Below, one piece after another: positions 25,478-35,262 of a stretch of 64,000 nucleotides of DNA. Source of the stretch: Rudaeicoccus suwonensis. GTDB lineage: Bacteria > Actinomycetota > Actinomycetes > Actinomycetales > Dermatophilaceae. Both the position numbers and the translations under genes were made by a program. The notes below the pieces were generated by a model, which was not told where the DNA came from, searched no databases, and saw only the letters and a list, made by a program, of their open reading frames with translations. The first letter of the stretch is position 1, and the number at the start of each line of letters is the position of its first letter. The stretch covers positions 1,736,001-1,800,000 of the forward strand of contig NZ_VIVQ01000001.1 of assembly GCF_007829035.1 (NCBI RefSeq). The letters run 5' to 3'.

Positions 25478-26364
25478 TCAGGTGACGGGCCGGACGAAGT
25501 CGGTGACGCCGGCCAGCCGGGTGAAACCTGCCGAGACGTATGCCGCAACGCCACCCACGTTGGCGGTCGGTGTGCAGACGGCAACCGATGACGATCCCAG
25601 CTCCTGCAAGGCGGCCGCTGCGGCTTGGGTGATGCGGCGGCCATAGCCTCGACCGCGATGGTCTGGATGTGCACCCAGCGGCTCGATCAGTCCCCGTCTG
25701 CCCTCCCCCGCCGACCAGACCGTCGTCGCTGCGACTGCGTCATCGTTGGCGTCGTAGCCGACCAGGCAGCGCGCACGGCTGTATGCCGGTGACTCGGCCA
25801 ACGCCCGCCACGTGGCGACGGTCATCGTCGAGTTGGCGAAGGCAGCGCGGTGGACCGCGATCCGGTCGCGAAGGAGCTGCTCCGCAGGGCGGCTCCGGTC
25901 AAGGGCTGCGATCCGAAGTCCTTCAACCACAACGGGTTCCGTGAGCGAACAGACCAGCGGAGTCCATGACTCTCCGGGTTGCCAACCCGCGGCCAGGAGA
26001 CCAGCGCGCAGGGCCGAGCCGAATCGTGCCTCGACCGAACCACCGCGACGGGCAGAGCACCGCGGGCCGGCTCGGTCAGATCTGCGATCAGATCGTCCGC
26101 AACAGCGATGTCACCGTCGGCGTCCGGTGCGACCGCCATACGGATCAGGGGCTCGTCCTCATCGACCATGCCCACCGCCACGATGGTGCTGCCGCGGCGC
26201 CATACCCGAATGGTCTTCGCCAATGCGGCCGACCCGAGTCGGCAGTTCCACCCGAGGTCACCGGGGTGCAATTGAACTGCAATGTCGTCGTGTTGCCAGT
26301 CGGCGAGCACGGCGTCGATCTCGGGCAGGTCATCGGCGGTGATCGTTTCGAGGGTGATTCCCAT
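25478..26364 (-). pseudogene. Tandem-GNAT acetyltransferase broken by a one-base deletion
   Basis: The frame from ATG 26364 (ITLETITADDLPEIDAVLADW, then IVAVGMVDEDEPLIRMAV) ends its family-like sequence at about 26041 (GALPVAV). From 26038 another frame takes up exactly where needed (SVEARFGSALRAGLLAAGWQ, then LVCSLTEPVVVEGLRIAAL) and continues through a full GNAT domain with LGAHPDHRGRGYGRRI to 25478. One missing base near 26039-26041 separates the two halves. Intact it would be about 295 residues with two GNAT domains, similar in layout to mycothiol synthase. A sequencing error would look the same. Confidence 0.75.
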
Positions 26365-26377
26365 GGGGACGATCAGA

Positions 26378-26902
26378 TCAGTCCGCGCTTCCTCCCGCAT
26401 CCGAATTTGTTGACCTGCCAGCCAGATCGAGTCGAACGACACGGATGTCCACCTCCTGATCTGGCCGTGCCGCCCGAACCATGTCGGTCATCTGGTCCAT
26501 CGCCGTCGGATGCCGCTGCGCGTACTCGCCGAGCACGCGCGCTGATTCTGGTGCGTCCAGCGGAACCGCGACTCCCGGCACATCACGAAGCGTGCCGATG
26601 GACACCCGCACAGCCGGATCGGCGACGATGTTGCGATACCACTGGGCGGAGCTCCCGAATCCGGATGCCACGAAGATCGTCGTCGTATCCAGGCGCTGCA
26701 CGCACTCAAGCACGACATGGCGCGGCTCCCCCGACACGCGACCGCGGTGCTCCAGCATCAGAAACCGCGATCCGAGAATCCATCCGAAACCGTGCCGATA
26801 CAGCGGAAGTGGCGACCTGACCAACCAGCGAGTCGTCAACAAGCGTCCACCGACGACTGCGCCCACGTTTGATCCCACGATCAGCACGCTAGCCACATTC
26901 AT
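26378..26902 (-). CDS. Deazaflavin-dependent nitroreductase/quinone reductase family protein
   Basis: A 174-residue protein of the DDN split-beta-barrel family: LMLEHRGRVSGEPRHVVLE is the core F420/flavin-binding segment, followed by IFVASGFGSSAQWYRNI and DPAVRVSIG. Such proteins bind F420 and reduce quinones or nitro compounds. The N-terminus has a hydrophobic stretch seen in membrane-associated members. ATG at 26902 overlaps the stop of the upstream acetyltransferase by four bases (ATGA), so it is preferred over the ATG at 26914. Implies that the host makes F420, which I cannot verify here. Confidence 0.85.
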   Translation of the reverse strand: MNVASVLIVGSNVGAVVGGRLLTTRWLVRSPLPLYRHGFGWILGSRFLMLEHRGRVSGEPRHVVLECVQRLDTTTIFVASGFGSSAQWYRNIVADPAVRVSIGTLRDVPGVAVPLDAPESARVLGEYAQRHPTAMDQMTDMVRAARPDQEVDIRVVRLDLAGRSTNSDAGGSAD

Positions 26903-27732
26903 TGCACTGTGCAACGAATGTCGTTGCTCCGGAGCTGCTCCTTCCCCAGGTCGAACAGGTAGCTGTAACCGCGCCCGTATGACGTGAACCCGCAGCGCCG
27001 CACGATCGGCCCGGAGGTGCCGATTCTGGCGTGCACCAGAGCCAGCGTTGCGCCGTGGTCACGCCCAACCTGCAGTCGTCGCAACAGCACCGCCCGGTAG
27101 GCGCCGCGCCCGCGGGCGTCCTCCAGCGTCGCAGCACCCCACAGCCGCGCGACGCCGTCAACGACCTCCAAGCCACCGTTCGCCACCGGGCGGCCGTCGG
27201 CATACGCGACGACCCGCCAGCCGGTCTGCTCCGCATCCGGCTTGGCCAGCTCGGCCAGCTGATGGGCCCGACGCTCGTCCTTCGCAGGCGGCGCACCCCA
27301 GACGGCATTCCCCACCAATTCGTAATCGTCCAAGGCGGTTTCGTCGGTGACAAGGACGGTCTCGATGCCGTCGACCGGCCCGACGTCGGGCAACCGCTCA
27401 CTCATATCGAAGGCGTAGATGTCACACGTCTCGTCCAACGATGCACCCGCGGTGAGAAGCGCATCCCCAAAACCGTCGGGCGCGGTCGACGGGCTGATCC
27501 ACCATTCCATCGAGGACTTCGAACGTTCGATCGCGGCGGAACGGACCCGCGCGATCAGCGTGGGCAACTCGTCCTGAGCCAGACCGGTTGCCAACGGAGT
27601 CACCGAGAACTCGGTGAACGCCCACGCGGGGTAGTGGATCACCTGGACGCCGTCGATCTCGAAGCTCGTGGCCTCCGGCGGGATCCACCGCCAGGCATCG
27701 GATGCTGCCATAACCTGCTCAGTGCTCCACAT
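26899..27732 (-). CDS. GNAT family acetyltransferase, two-domain
   Basis: A 277-residue protein. The N-terminal half (IPPEATSFEIDGVQVIHYPAW region, then WISPSTAPDGFGDALL) is a degenerate GNAT-like domain and the C-terminal half is a catalytic one with GWRVVAYADGRPVANGGLEV, RLWGAATLEDARGRGAYRAVL and the terminal motif ALVHARIGTSGPIVRRCGF. ATG at 27732 is chosen because the longer frame start at 27894 would run into the divergent hydrolase gene. It is translationally coupled to the DDN-like gene. Resistance by drug acetylation is possible but unsupported. Confidence 0.8.
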   Translation of the reverse strand: MWSTEQVMAASDAWRWIPPEATSFEIDGVQVIHYPAWAFTEFSVTPLATGLAQDELPTLIARVRSAAIERSKSSMEWWISPSTAPDGFGDALLTAGASLDETCDIYAFDMSERLPDVGPVDGIETVLVTDETALDDYELVGNAVWGAPPAKDERRAHQLAELAKPDAEQTGWRVVAYADGRPVANGGLEVVDGVARLWGAATLEDARGRGAYRAVLLRRLQVGRDHGATLALVHARIGTSGPIVRRCGFTSYGRGYSYLFDLGKEQLRSNDIRCTVQ

Positions 27733-27804
27733 CACGGTCGCCACGCTACAGACCGCGCCGTGTGGCAGCACAGGGTCGACGACCCACCTGGCAGACTCGA
27801 CGAA

Positions 27805-28602
27805 ATGGTGCGCGACTTGCTCAGCCGAATCCTCGGCATCACGCGGTCCGACGTCATACATCACCGCGAGACAATTGACGGCGCCAGCACTCATTGGGTG
27901 CAGCGTCGTCGTGGCGCCGATGGTGACCGCACCATCGTCCTCATCCCCGGTCTGTCGATGTCATGGCGGGCGTATGTCGGAGTCATCGACGCGCTGCCGT
28001 CGACCCGGCGTGTGATCGCGGTCGACCCACCCGGCCACGGGCGTAGCGCGCGCCTCGGTTCAGCCCTCGACTCGGGACACCAAGCCGATCATCTTGCGCG
28101 CTGGCTCGACCACCTCGGCATCAGCGACATCGATCTGATCGGTCACTCGATGGGGGCGTTCACTGCTGCTCGCCTCGCGTCGCGCCGCCCGGGAACCGTC
28201 CGCAGCCTGACACTTCTGTCGCCCTCCCCCGACGTACGGTGGCCGAGGTTCCGCTCCCACGTCGCAGCGATCGTGCGCGGGGCGCCGGGCGAGTCGCCAT
28301 ACGTGCTGGTGCAGGCCGCGACGGATTACGTGCGCGCGAACCTGTTTGTGCTGAAGGGCTTTTGGGCGGACATGAGTACGCCGGCTGCCGATCTGGTGTC
28401 CGGCATCGGCTCGCCGCTGATGGTCGTGCGCGGCTCCGATGACCTGGTCTCTAGTGATGCCTGGTGCAGCGAACTCGCGGAGTGTGCGGCGGGTGTGCTG
28501 CGGACCGTGCGTGGCGGCGCACATGGTCTGCCGCAACAGGACCCGACGAGGGTCGTCGATCTGGTGATCGCCTTTACCGACGAGATCACTGCGCACAACT
28601 GA
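27805..28602 (+). CDS. Alpha/beta hydrolase
   Basis: A 265-residue hydrolase. VLIPGLSMSWRAYVGVID is the HG-type oxyanion region (here PG), VIAVDPPGHGRS follows, the nucleophile elbow is GHSMGAFTAARLA near residue 115, then acid in VRGSDDLVSS and His in GGAHGLPQQDP. The N-terminal 15 residues are basic and polar; the lid is short. No partner suggests a substrate. It is divergent from the GNAT gene, with 72 bases between starts for both promoters. Confidence 0.85.
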   Translation: MVRDLLSRILGITRSDVIHHRETIDGASTHWVQRRRGADGDRTIVLIPGLSMSWRAYVGVIDALPSTRRVIAVDPPGHGRSARLGSALDSGHQADHLARWLDHLGISDIDLIGHSMGAFTAARLASRRPGTVRSLTLLSPSPDVRWPRFRSHVAAIVRGAPGESPYVLVQAATDYVRANLFVLKGFWADMSTPAADLVSGIGSPLMVVRGSDDLVSSDAWCSELAECAAGVLRTVRGGAHGLPQQDPTRVVDLVIAFTDEITAHN

Positions 28603-28658
28603 TGCGGACCTGGTCACCGCGCCAGGCGGGCCGGCGACACAGAGGCCGCGGATCCAGC

Positions 28659-31469
28659 TCAGCCCGAGTTGCGCAGCGCCGTGGCCAGACCGTTCATGGT
28701 GAGAAGGATCGCCCGACGCACCTGCTCACCGTCGTCTCCGGAGCGATACCGCCGCAGCAGTTCGACCTGCAGGTGGTTGAGCGGCTCGAGATACGGAAAC
28801 CGGTTGTAGACGGAGCGTTTCAGAGCAGCGTTGTCCTGCAGCAGGTCGTCAGAGCCGGTGATCTCCTTGTACATCCGGACCGTCAGCTCGTGCTCGGCGC
28901 GGATCATTCCGAACACCCGTCGGCGCAGCTCGTCGTCCTGCACCAGTTGCGAATACCGTTGTGCCAGGCCGAGATCGGACTTGGCCATCACCTGCGCCAT
29001 GTTCGACATCACCGTGCGGAAAAACGGCCACGTGCGGTAGTACCCCGCCAGTTGCTCACGTCGTTGCGGGTCGTCACCGATCCACTCGCGGAACGCAGAG
29101 CCCACGCCATACCAACCCGGCAGCATCACCCGGGACTGCGACCACGACATCACCCACGGGATCGCCCGAAGATCCGAAATCGCCTCTGTCGGCTTGCGAC
29201 TCGCAGGTCGGGAGCCGATGTTGAGTGCGCCGATCTCGGCCACCGGCGTGGACTGCTTGAAGTATTCGACGAAACCGTCGGTGTCGTGCACCAGCGCCGA
29301 GTATGCCGCCCGCGCGCGCTCGGCGAGGTCGTCCAGCACCGAATAGGCTTCATCCGCGGCCCCGCCCAAGCCCTCGGTGTCGAGCAGCGACGACTCGAGC
29401 GTGGCTGCCAGCAGAGTCTCAAGGTTGCGCGCGGCCATCGTCGGCTCGGCATACTTCGCGGCGATCACCTCACCCTGCTCGGTGATGCGCAGCGAGCCGC
29501 GCACCGCGCCCGCCGGCTGGGCCAGGATCGCGTCATAACTCGGTCCGCCACCGCGGCCGACCGTGCCGCCGCGACCGTGGAACAGGCGGAGCCGGATTCC
29601 GGTTTCGCGGGCGACCTCGACCAGGTCGAGTTCAGCGCGGTAGAGCGCCCAGTTCGCTGCGAGGTAGCCGCCGTCCTTGTTCGAGTCGGAGTACCCGAGC
29701 ATGACTTCCTGCTGCATGTCGTTACCGGCGACGATGGCGCGGTAGACAGGCACGTCGAGCACCGCCCGCAGCGTCGCGGCGCCGGCGCGCAGGTCCTCGA
29801 TCGTCTCGAACAACGGCACGATCAGCACTGGGCAACGCGCGGCGCCCGGGTCGTCCGGCGTCCCGGCCTGCAGGATGCCCACCTCACGCAGCAGCAGGGC
29901 CGCTTCGAGCATGTCGCTGACCGAGGTGCACATCGAGATGATGTAGTGCGGAACCGCAGCCACACCAAGGGTTTTCACCGCATGAGCCGCGGCCTGCAGG
30001 ATGCCGAGCTCCCGCTGGGTCTGCTCACTGAAATCGGCGCCGTCGGCGATCAGCGGTCGTCTGCTCGAGAGCACGTCCGTCAGCACCGCGACCCGGGCGT
30101 CCTCGTCGAGCGCGAGATAGTCGGCACACACCCCCGACCACGCGAACAGCTCGGCGACCGTCTGCTCATGCACCTCGGAGTTCTGTCGCATGTCGAGACC
30201 GGACAGGTGGAATCCGAAGGTCTCGACGGATTCCCTGATCCGCAGCAGCCGGTCGTCAGCGATGAGGTCGTCGCCCTGAGCGCGCAATGACCCGTCGACG
30301 ACGTCGAGGTCGGCGAGCAACTGCGCCGGTGTGTCGTATGCCGGTGCGCCTTCGACGTCGACCGCGATCTCCGGACGGTACGAGAGCAACGTCGCGGCCG
30401 ACGCGGTGAGACGCCCGCTGATCCAGCGCACTGCCCGACGATAGGGCTCGTCGGAGCGACCGTCTGCCGAATTGCGGTCGGCCAGCTCGGACAGCTCATC
30501 AGTCACCGACACCAGCCGGACCGACATCGACAACTCCTGCTCGAGGTCGGCCAGCTCGCGCAGGTAGTGGTCGATCGCGGTCTCGGCCGTGCGGGTGGTA
30601 GCCATCCGGACGACCTCGGCGGTGACGTTGGGATTGCCGTCCCGGTCGCCGCCGATCCACGACCCCGGCCGCAGCATCGGCTCGGCCAGGAGGTCATGGC
30701 CGGGGTACAAGCTGCGCAGCGAGCGACGCAACTCGCCGTTGATCCGAGGCATCACCTCCAGGAAGGCCGCCTCGTAGTAGCGGAGGCCGACCTCGATCTC
30801 GTCGGTGATCTTCAGTCGTTCCAGCCGGATCAACGCGGTCTGCCACAGCGTCAGGATCTGCCGCCGAATCTGCACGTCCAGCCGTTCAGCGGACTCGCCG
30901 GCCTCCAGCCGCTCACGCTGGCGCATCAATTCGGTGATGCGGTGCTGGGTCTCGAAGATCGTGCGCCGGCGGGTCTCAGTGGGGTGCGCTGTCACGACGG
31001 GTGCGACCAGCGCGTTCGCGAGCACCTCGTCGACCTCAACCGGATCCAGCCCCGCCGCTTGCAGTTTCGCGTAGGTCGCGGCGAGCGAGGAGTCCTGCGG
31101 AGGCTCGCCGGCCCGCTCGTGCAGCGACCTGCGACGCTCGCGATGCAGGTCCTCGGCCAGATTGGCGAGCAGCGCGAAGTGTGAGAACGCCCGGATCACC
31201 GGCAACGCCACATCGACGTCGACACCTTCGAACAGGTGCGTCAACTGCTGCCGGTCGACCTCGAGACGGCGCACGCCGAAGGACGCCCGTCGAGCGGTTT
31301 CGACCAACTCGAAGACCTCGTGGCCGTTCTGCTGGTCGATGGTCTCCCCCAGCATTCCGCCGAGGAACCGGATGTCGGCTCGGAGGGGCTCGGTCGCATC
31401 GCGGCCGATGTCGTCGACATCGGGGAGCGGCGCGGGCTGAACGATGTCGTCGGTGCGATCGGCCGTCAT
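28659..31469 (-). CDS. ppc: Phosphoenolpyruvate carboxylase
   Basis: A 936-residue enzyme of full length for the bacterial type. Catalytic motifs are all present: [13 protein letters not shown] (general His), [12 protein letters not shown], the KD-containing [32 protein letters not shown], and the C-terminal [10 protein letters not shown] region with ends in NSG. It converts PEP and bicarbonate to oxaloacetate, replenishing the TCA cycle. ATG at 31469 has no better alternative. It stands alone, not in an operon. The opposite strand is open over 600 codons, which is a shadow of high-GC codon use. Confidence 0.97.
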   Translation of the reverse strand: MTADRTDDIVQPAPLPDVDDIGRDATEPLRADIRFLGGMLGETIDQQNGHEVFELVETARRASFGVRRLEVDRQQLTHLFEGVDVDVALPVIRAFSHFALLANLAEDLHRERRRSLHERAGEPPQDSSLAATYAKLQAAGLDPVEVDEVLANALVAPVVTAHPTETRRRTIFETQHRITELMRQRERLEAGESAERLDVQIRRQILTLWQTALIRLERLKITDEIEVGLRYYEAAFLEVMPRINGELRRSLRSLYPGHDLLAEPMLRPGSWIGGDRDGNPNVTAEVVRMATTRTAETAIDHYLRELADLEQELSMSVRLVSVTDELSELADRNSADGRSDEPYRRAVRWISGRLTASAATLLSYRPEIAVDVEGAPAYDTPAQLLADLDVVDGSLRAQGDDLIADDRLLRIRESVETFGFHLSGLDMRQNSEVHEQTVAELFAWSGVCADYLALDEDARVAVLTDVLSSRRPLIADGADFSEQTQRELGILQAAAHAVKTLGVAAVPHYIISMCTSVSDMLEAALLLREVGILQAGTPDDPGAARCPVLIVPLFETIEDLRAGAATLRAVLDVPVYRAIVAGNDMQQEVMLGYSDSNKDGGYLAANWALYRAELDLVEVARETGIRLRLFHGRGGTVGRGGGPSYDAILAQPAGAVRGSLRITEQGEVIAAKYAEPTMAARNLETLLAATLESSLLDTEGLGGAADEAYSVLDDLAERARAAYSALVHDTDGFVEYFKQSTPVAEIGALNIGSRPASRKPTEAISDLRAIPWVMSWSQSRVMLPGWYGVGSAFREWIGDDPQRREQLAGYYRTWPFFRTVMSNMAQVMAKSDLGLAQRYSQLVQDDELRRRVFGMIRAEHELTVRMYKEITGSDDLLQDNAALKRSVYNRFPYLEPLNHLQVELLRRYRSGDDGEQVRRAILLTMNGLATALRNSG

Positions 31470-31560
31470 GCTCCCAGTATCCGCATGACCGGCACCTCGC
31501 GTCGGCGGTTGCGCACTGTGAGATGCACGACGCCACCGTGACGAAGCGAGCGCATGGGGA

Positions 31561-31899
31561 CTAGCTGCGCTGGTGCTCCGAGTGCCCGATGGCTTGCTCG
31601 ATCAGATCGGCGACGTGCTGGTCTGCGAGACGGTAGATCATCGACCGGCCGTCGCGTTCGGCTTCGACGAGGGACAGATTGCGCAGGATTCGCAACTGGT
31701 GGGAGCACGCGGAAGTTTCCAGTCCAGCCCGTTCGGCGAGCGCACCGGCAGCGCACGGCCCCTCGACAAGCTCGGCCAGGATCCGCAGCCGGGACGGTGT
31801 CGCGAGCGCTTGGAGCGTCGTTGCGACCGTCGCGCTGCCGACAGTCTCGAGACGCTGGCTGATTGTGCCAACGTGTGTCGCGCTGACCCGGTGTCCCAT
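31561..31899 (-). CDS. nmtR: NmtR-like ArsR/SmtB family Ni/Co sensor
   Basis: A 112-residue winged-helix repressor: [20 protein letters not shown], helix-turn-helix [26 protein letters not shown] and the C-terminal helix. The metal residues of NmtR are conserved: N-terminal Gly2-His3 (MGH), Asp93 and His95 in DQHVADL, and His106 and His109 in GHSEH. NmtR of mycobacteria senses Ni(II) and Co(II) in a six-coordinate site and releases the ctpJ operator. The divergent neighbour is a P1B-4 ATPase, matching that pairing. ATG at 31899 is the one that gives the MGH start. A dyad operator lies just upstream. Confidence 0.9.
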   Translation of the reverse strand: MGHRVSATHVGTISQRLETVGSATVATTLQALATPSRLRILAELVEGPCAAGALAERAGLETSACSHQLRILRNLSLVEAERDGRSMIYRLADQHVADLIEQAIGHSEHQRS

Positions 31900-31920
31900 G
31901 GTGCGAGATCCTAAACTGTC

Positions 31921-31946
31921 TATGTTTGAATACCTGTTCAAGTATT
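31921..31946. promoter_or_regulatory. Candidate NmtR operator (12-2-12 dyad)
   Basis: Arms TATGTTTGAATA and TGTTCAAGTATT around a 2-nt centre form an imperfect 12-2-12 inverted repeat, the geometry of ArsR/SmtB operators, with TTGAA/TTCAA as the perfect core. It sits in the short gap between the divergent repressor and ATPase starts, 39 bases before the ATPase ATG, so it can control both. Confidence 0.7.
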
Positions 31947-31984
31947 CCCATAGCGGGTGTGCGGACGACACGGACGAGGAGCAG

Positions 31985-33964
31985 ATGAGCACCGTCATAC
32001 CTGACGATCGCACCAGCCACCGGGCGGATACGGCGTCACCGGTACGCAAGACCCGCCTGATGGCACTGACCGAGGTGCGTTGGGCCGCCGCTGCGCTGCT
32101 GCTCTTCTTGGTCGCGCTGCCCCTTCAACTCGCCTCGGCGCCCGCCTGGATCTGGCTCGTGCTGTATGCCGCTGTCTACGGCTGCGGTGGTTGGGAACCG
32201 GGATGGGCGGGCCTGCGTGCGCTGGGCGAACGAACTCTGGACGTCGACCTGCTGATGGTGGTCGCGGCCATCGGAGCGGCCGCAATCGGTCAGGTCGTGG
32301 ACGGCGCGCTGCTCATCGTCATCTTCGCGACCTCGGGCGCGCTGGAAGCGCTGGCGACGGCACGAACACAGGACTCGGTGCGCGGTCTGCTCGATCTGGC
32401 GCCGGCCACCGCAACACGCATCGATGACGACGGCCATGAGTCGGTCGCTCTCACCGATGATCTGCGCATCGGAGATGAGGTGCTGGTGCGGCCGGGCGAA
32501 CTGCTCGCTGCCGACGGTCACGTGGTGCGGGGAGCCAGCGATGTCGATCAGATGAGCATCACCGGGGAGCCGCTGCCGGCCACCAAGAGCATCGGCGACG
32601 AAGTCTTCGCGGGTACCATGAACGGCTCCGGCACGCTGCGGATCCGGGTATCTCGAGACCCGCACGAGTGGGTGATCGCCCGCATCGTCGACATGGTGCA
32701 AGAGGCCTCCGAGACAAAGGCCCCGACCCAGTTGTTCATCGAGAAGGTCGAGCAGCGTTACTCCATCGGGATGGTCACTGTCACACTGGCGGTCTTCGTC
32801 GTACCGCTGCTGCTCGGCGAACACCTCGCGGCTGCGCTGCTGCGGGCGATGACCTTCATGATCGTGGCGTCGCCGTGCGCGGTGGTGCTCGCGACGATGC
32901 CGCCGCTGCTGTCCGCAATCGCCACGGCCGGGCGCAACGGCGTGCTGGTCAAATCCGCTGTGGTCATGGAGCAACTCGGCCGTATCGACACCGTCGCGGT
33001 CGACAAGACCGGCACGCTGACGGAGGGCGCACCAGTCGTCACCCACGTCGAGGCGATCGACCCGGCGCACTCCCCCGACCAGTTGCTGTCGTGGGCCGGG
33101 GCAGTTGAGCAAGGCAGCGAACACCCTTTGGCTGCAGCGATACTCGCGGAAGCCCGCGCCCGCAAGGTCGTGCTCCCGTCCGCGGACGACTTCGCGTCGA
33201 CGCCGGGAGCAGGAGTCAGTGCCGTGGTCTCCGGCGTCCGCACCGCCGTCCTGTCGCCGGTGCGATCCCGGGAGCAACTGACACCGGACGCCGGCCGGCG
33301 GGTGCAGACCCTCGAAGCCGACGGTCACACCGTCGTCGTCCTGCTGCGAGGGGATCAGCCCGTCGGACTCTTCGCCCTCGCCGACCGGTTGCGCGACCGC
33401 TCCCGGGCCGCGATGGCCGACCTGGCGTCGCTGACCGCCTCAGGACCGTTGTTGCTCACCGGCGACAACGCCGCCGCCGCGACGCACGTCGGCGCCCAGG
33501 TGGGGATCACCGACATACGGGCCGGGCTGCTGCCGCAGGACAAGGTGTCAGCGATTCGGGTCGAGCAGGCGGCGGGACGGCGAGTGCTGGTCGTCGGCGA
33601 TGGTGTGAATGACGCCCCCGCGCTGGCCGCGGCCGACGTCGGCGTCGCCATGGGCGGTGCCGGGGCCGACCTGACGCTCGACACCGCCGATGCGGTCGTG
33701 GTGCGCGACGATCTGCTCACCGTCCCGGCAGCCGTCCGGCTATCGCGTCGCGCACACCGGATCGTGCGGCAAAACCTCCTGATCGCCGGGGCCTTCATCA
33801 CGGTGCTCGTCGCCTGGGATCTCATCGGCTCGCTGCCGCTGCCATTGGGTGTGCTCGGGCATGAGGGGTCGACGGTCGTGGTCGGTCTCAACGGCCTGCG
33901 TCTGCTGCGTCGCGACGCCTGGGAGACCGGAACCACCATCGCCGACGGGATGCCGTCGTCATAG
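31985..33964 (+). CDS. ctpJ: P1B-4-type heavy-metal (Co/Ni) efflux P-ATPase
   Basis: A 659-residue P-type ATPase without an N-terminal metal-binding domain. SPC (residues about 296-298) in the TM4 region, in ASPCAVVLATMPPLLSAI, and the HEGST motif in the last TM pair (His at about 626) identify the P1B-4 class, which exports Co2+, Ni2+ or Zn2+. DKTGT (phosphorylated Asp near 340), STGE-type SITGEPLP, and VVGDGVNDAPAL are the standard ATPase motifs. ATG at 31985 follows a GAGGAG ribosome-binding site. Expression is most likely repressed by the divergent NmtR. The name CtpJ rests on the NmtR pairing; CtpD-like is the alternative. Confidence 0.88.
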   Translation: MSTVIPDDRTSHRADTASPVRKTRLMALTEVRWAAAALLLFLVALPLQLASAPAWIWLVLYAAVYGCGGWEPGWAGLRALGERTLDVDLLMVVAAIGAAAIGQVVDGALLIVIFATSGALEALATARTQDSVRGLLDLAPATATRIDDDGHESVALTDDLRIGDEVLVRPGELLAADGHVVRGASDVDQMSITGEPLPATKSIGDEVFAGTMNGSGTLRIRVSRDPHEWVIARIVDMVQEASETKAPTQLFIEKVEQRYSIGMVTVTLAVFVVPLLLGEHLAAALLRAMTFMIVASPCAVVLATMPPLLSAIATAGRNGVLVKSAVVMEQLGRIDTVAVDKTGTLTEGAPVVTHVEAIDPAHSPDQLLSWAGAVEQGSEHPLAAAILAEARARKVVLPSADDFASTPGAGVSAVVSGVRTAVLSPVRSREQLTPDAGRRVQTLEADGHTVVVLLRGDQPVGLFALADRLRDRSRAAMADLASLTASGPLLLTGDNAAAATHVGAQVGITDIRAGLLPQDKVSAIRVEQAAGRRVLVVGDGVNDAPALAAADVGVAMGGAGADLTLDTADAVVVRDDLLTVPAAVRLSRRAHRIVRQNLLIAGAFITVLVAWDLIGSLPLPLGVLGHEGSTVVVGLNGLRLLRRDAWETGTTIADGMPSS

Positions 33965-33974
33965 CCTGAGCGCG

Positions 33975-35252
33975 ATGACCTCGCTGACCGCACCGCTGCG
34001 CCGGCTCCGCGCACGCGGGACGGCACCGGTCGGCGAACCCGCACCGCCGATGCCTCGCGAAGTCTGGGTCCTGGTGGCAGCGAGTTTTGTCATCGCGCTC
34101 GGTTACGGCGTCGTCGCACCGGCGCTGCCGGAGTTCGCCCGCAGCTTCAATGTCAGCATCACCGCTGCGTCTGCCGTCGTCTCGGCATTCGCGATCATGC
34201 GACTGATCTTCGCGCCCTCCAGCGGGCGTCTCGTGCGAACACTCGGCGAACGACCTGTGTACCTGATCGGTCTGCTGATCGTGGCCGTGTCGACCCTGGC
34301 GGTCGCATTTGCGCGCAGTTACTGGCAACTCATGGTCTTCCGCGGCCTCGGCGGCATCGGGTCGGTGATGTTCAGTGTCTCGGCGATGGGCCTGATCATC
34401 CGGATCGCGCCACCGGCAATCCGCGGGCGTGTCTCCGGGCTCTATTCCTCCAGCTTCGTGCTCGGCGGCATCAGCGGACCGCTGATCGGCGGCGCACTCA
34501 TCGGATTCGGCCTGCGCGTGCCCTTTGTCGTGTATGCCGTGGCGCTGTTCATCGCGATCGCCGTCGTCTATGTCCAGCTGCGCGGCAGTCACCTGGCCAC
34601 CATCGACGCGACGCCGTCCACGCCGACGATGCGACTTCCCGACGCGCTGCGCATCGGCGCCTATCGGTCGGCATTGTTCACCGCGGTGATCTTCGGCTGG
34701 GTGTACTCACTTCGGGTGTCGCTGGTTCCGCTGTTCCTCGCCACGGCGTTGCATCAGCGACTCGCCATCGCCGGATTGGTCCTTGCGACATACGCGTGCG
34801 GTGATGTGATGGCGATGATCCCGGCGGGCCGGTTGTCGGACCGCATCGGCCGGCGACCGCTGTTGATCATCGGCATGAGCGTCATCGCCGGCGGCACCGC
34901 GGTGCTCGCGATGAGTCACTCGATCCTGCTCACCTTCGCCTCCACGGTCGTTGCCGGCTGGGGCACCGGCATGGTCAGTCCGTCGATCCAGGCCGCTCTG
35001 GCCGACATTATGTACGGCCACGGCCGAGGTGGGCCGGTGCTGGCGACGTATCAGATGAGTCAGGACCTCGGCACCGTCACCGGACCGCTGATCGCCGGTG
35101 TGCTCGCGCAGACGATCAGCTACGCGGCGTCTTTCTGGATCACCGCGGCCTTCGCCGCCTGCGCTGCCCTGGCCTGGGTCTTCGTGCACGACACCCGGCC
35201 GAAAACTCACGCAGTCGCGGCTGTTCCCACCGAGATGGCCGGCCCGGACTGA
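33975..35252 (+). CDS. MFS transporter, 12-TM
   Basis: A 425-residue MFS permease. After a polar N-terminal 28 residues, the first TM has VIALGYGVVAPALPEF, an arrangement of the multidrug DHA1 group, with MFS motif A variant SGRLVRTLGERPVY in loop 2-3 and GRLSDRIGRRPLL in the 8-9 loop. About 12 hydrophobic segments follow. ATG at 33975 is ten bases after the P-ATPase stop, so it may be part of the same transcript and under the metal sensor, though the family normally exports organic compounds. Confidence 0.85.
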   Translation: MTSLTAPLRRLRARGTAPVGEPAPPMPREVWVLVAASFVIALGYGVVAPALPEFARSFNVSITAASAVVSAFAIMRLIFAPSSGRLVRTLGERPVYLIGLLIVAVSTLAVAFARSYWQLMVFRGLGGIGSVMFSVSAMGLIIRIAPPAIRGRVSGLYSSSFVLGGISGPLIGGALIGFGLRVPFVVYAVALFIAIAVVYVQLRGSHLATIDATPSTPTMRLPDALRIGAYRSALFTAVIFGWVYSLRVSLVPLFLATALHQRLAIAGLVLATYACGDVMAMIPAGRLSDRIGRRPLLIIGMSVIAGGTAVLAMSHSILLTFASTVVAGWGTGMVSPSIQAALADIMYGHGRGGPVLATYQMSQDLGTVTGPLIAGVLAQTISYAASFWITAAFAACAALAWVFVHDTRPKTHAVAAVPTEMAGPD

Positions 35253-35262
35253 CCCGACCGTG

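Noticed and set aside
28464-30290. A 608-codon plus-strand frame opposite the PEP carboxylase gene
   Set aside because: The minus strand encodes every catalytic motif of PEP carboxylase; the plus translation is Arg/His-rich without domains.
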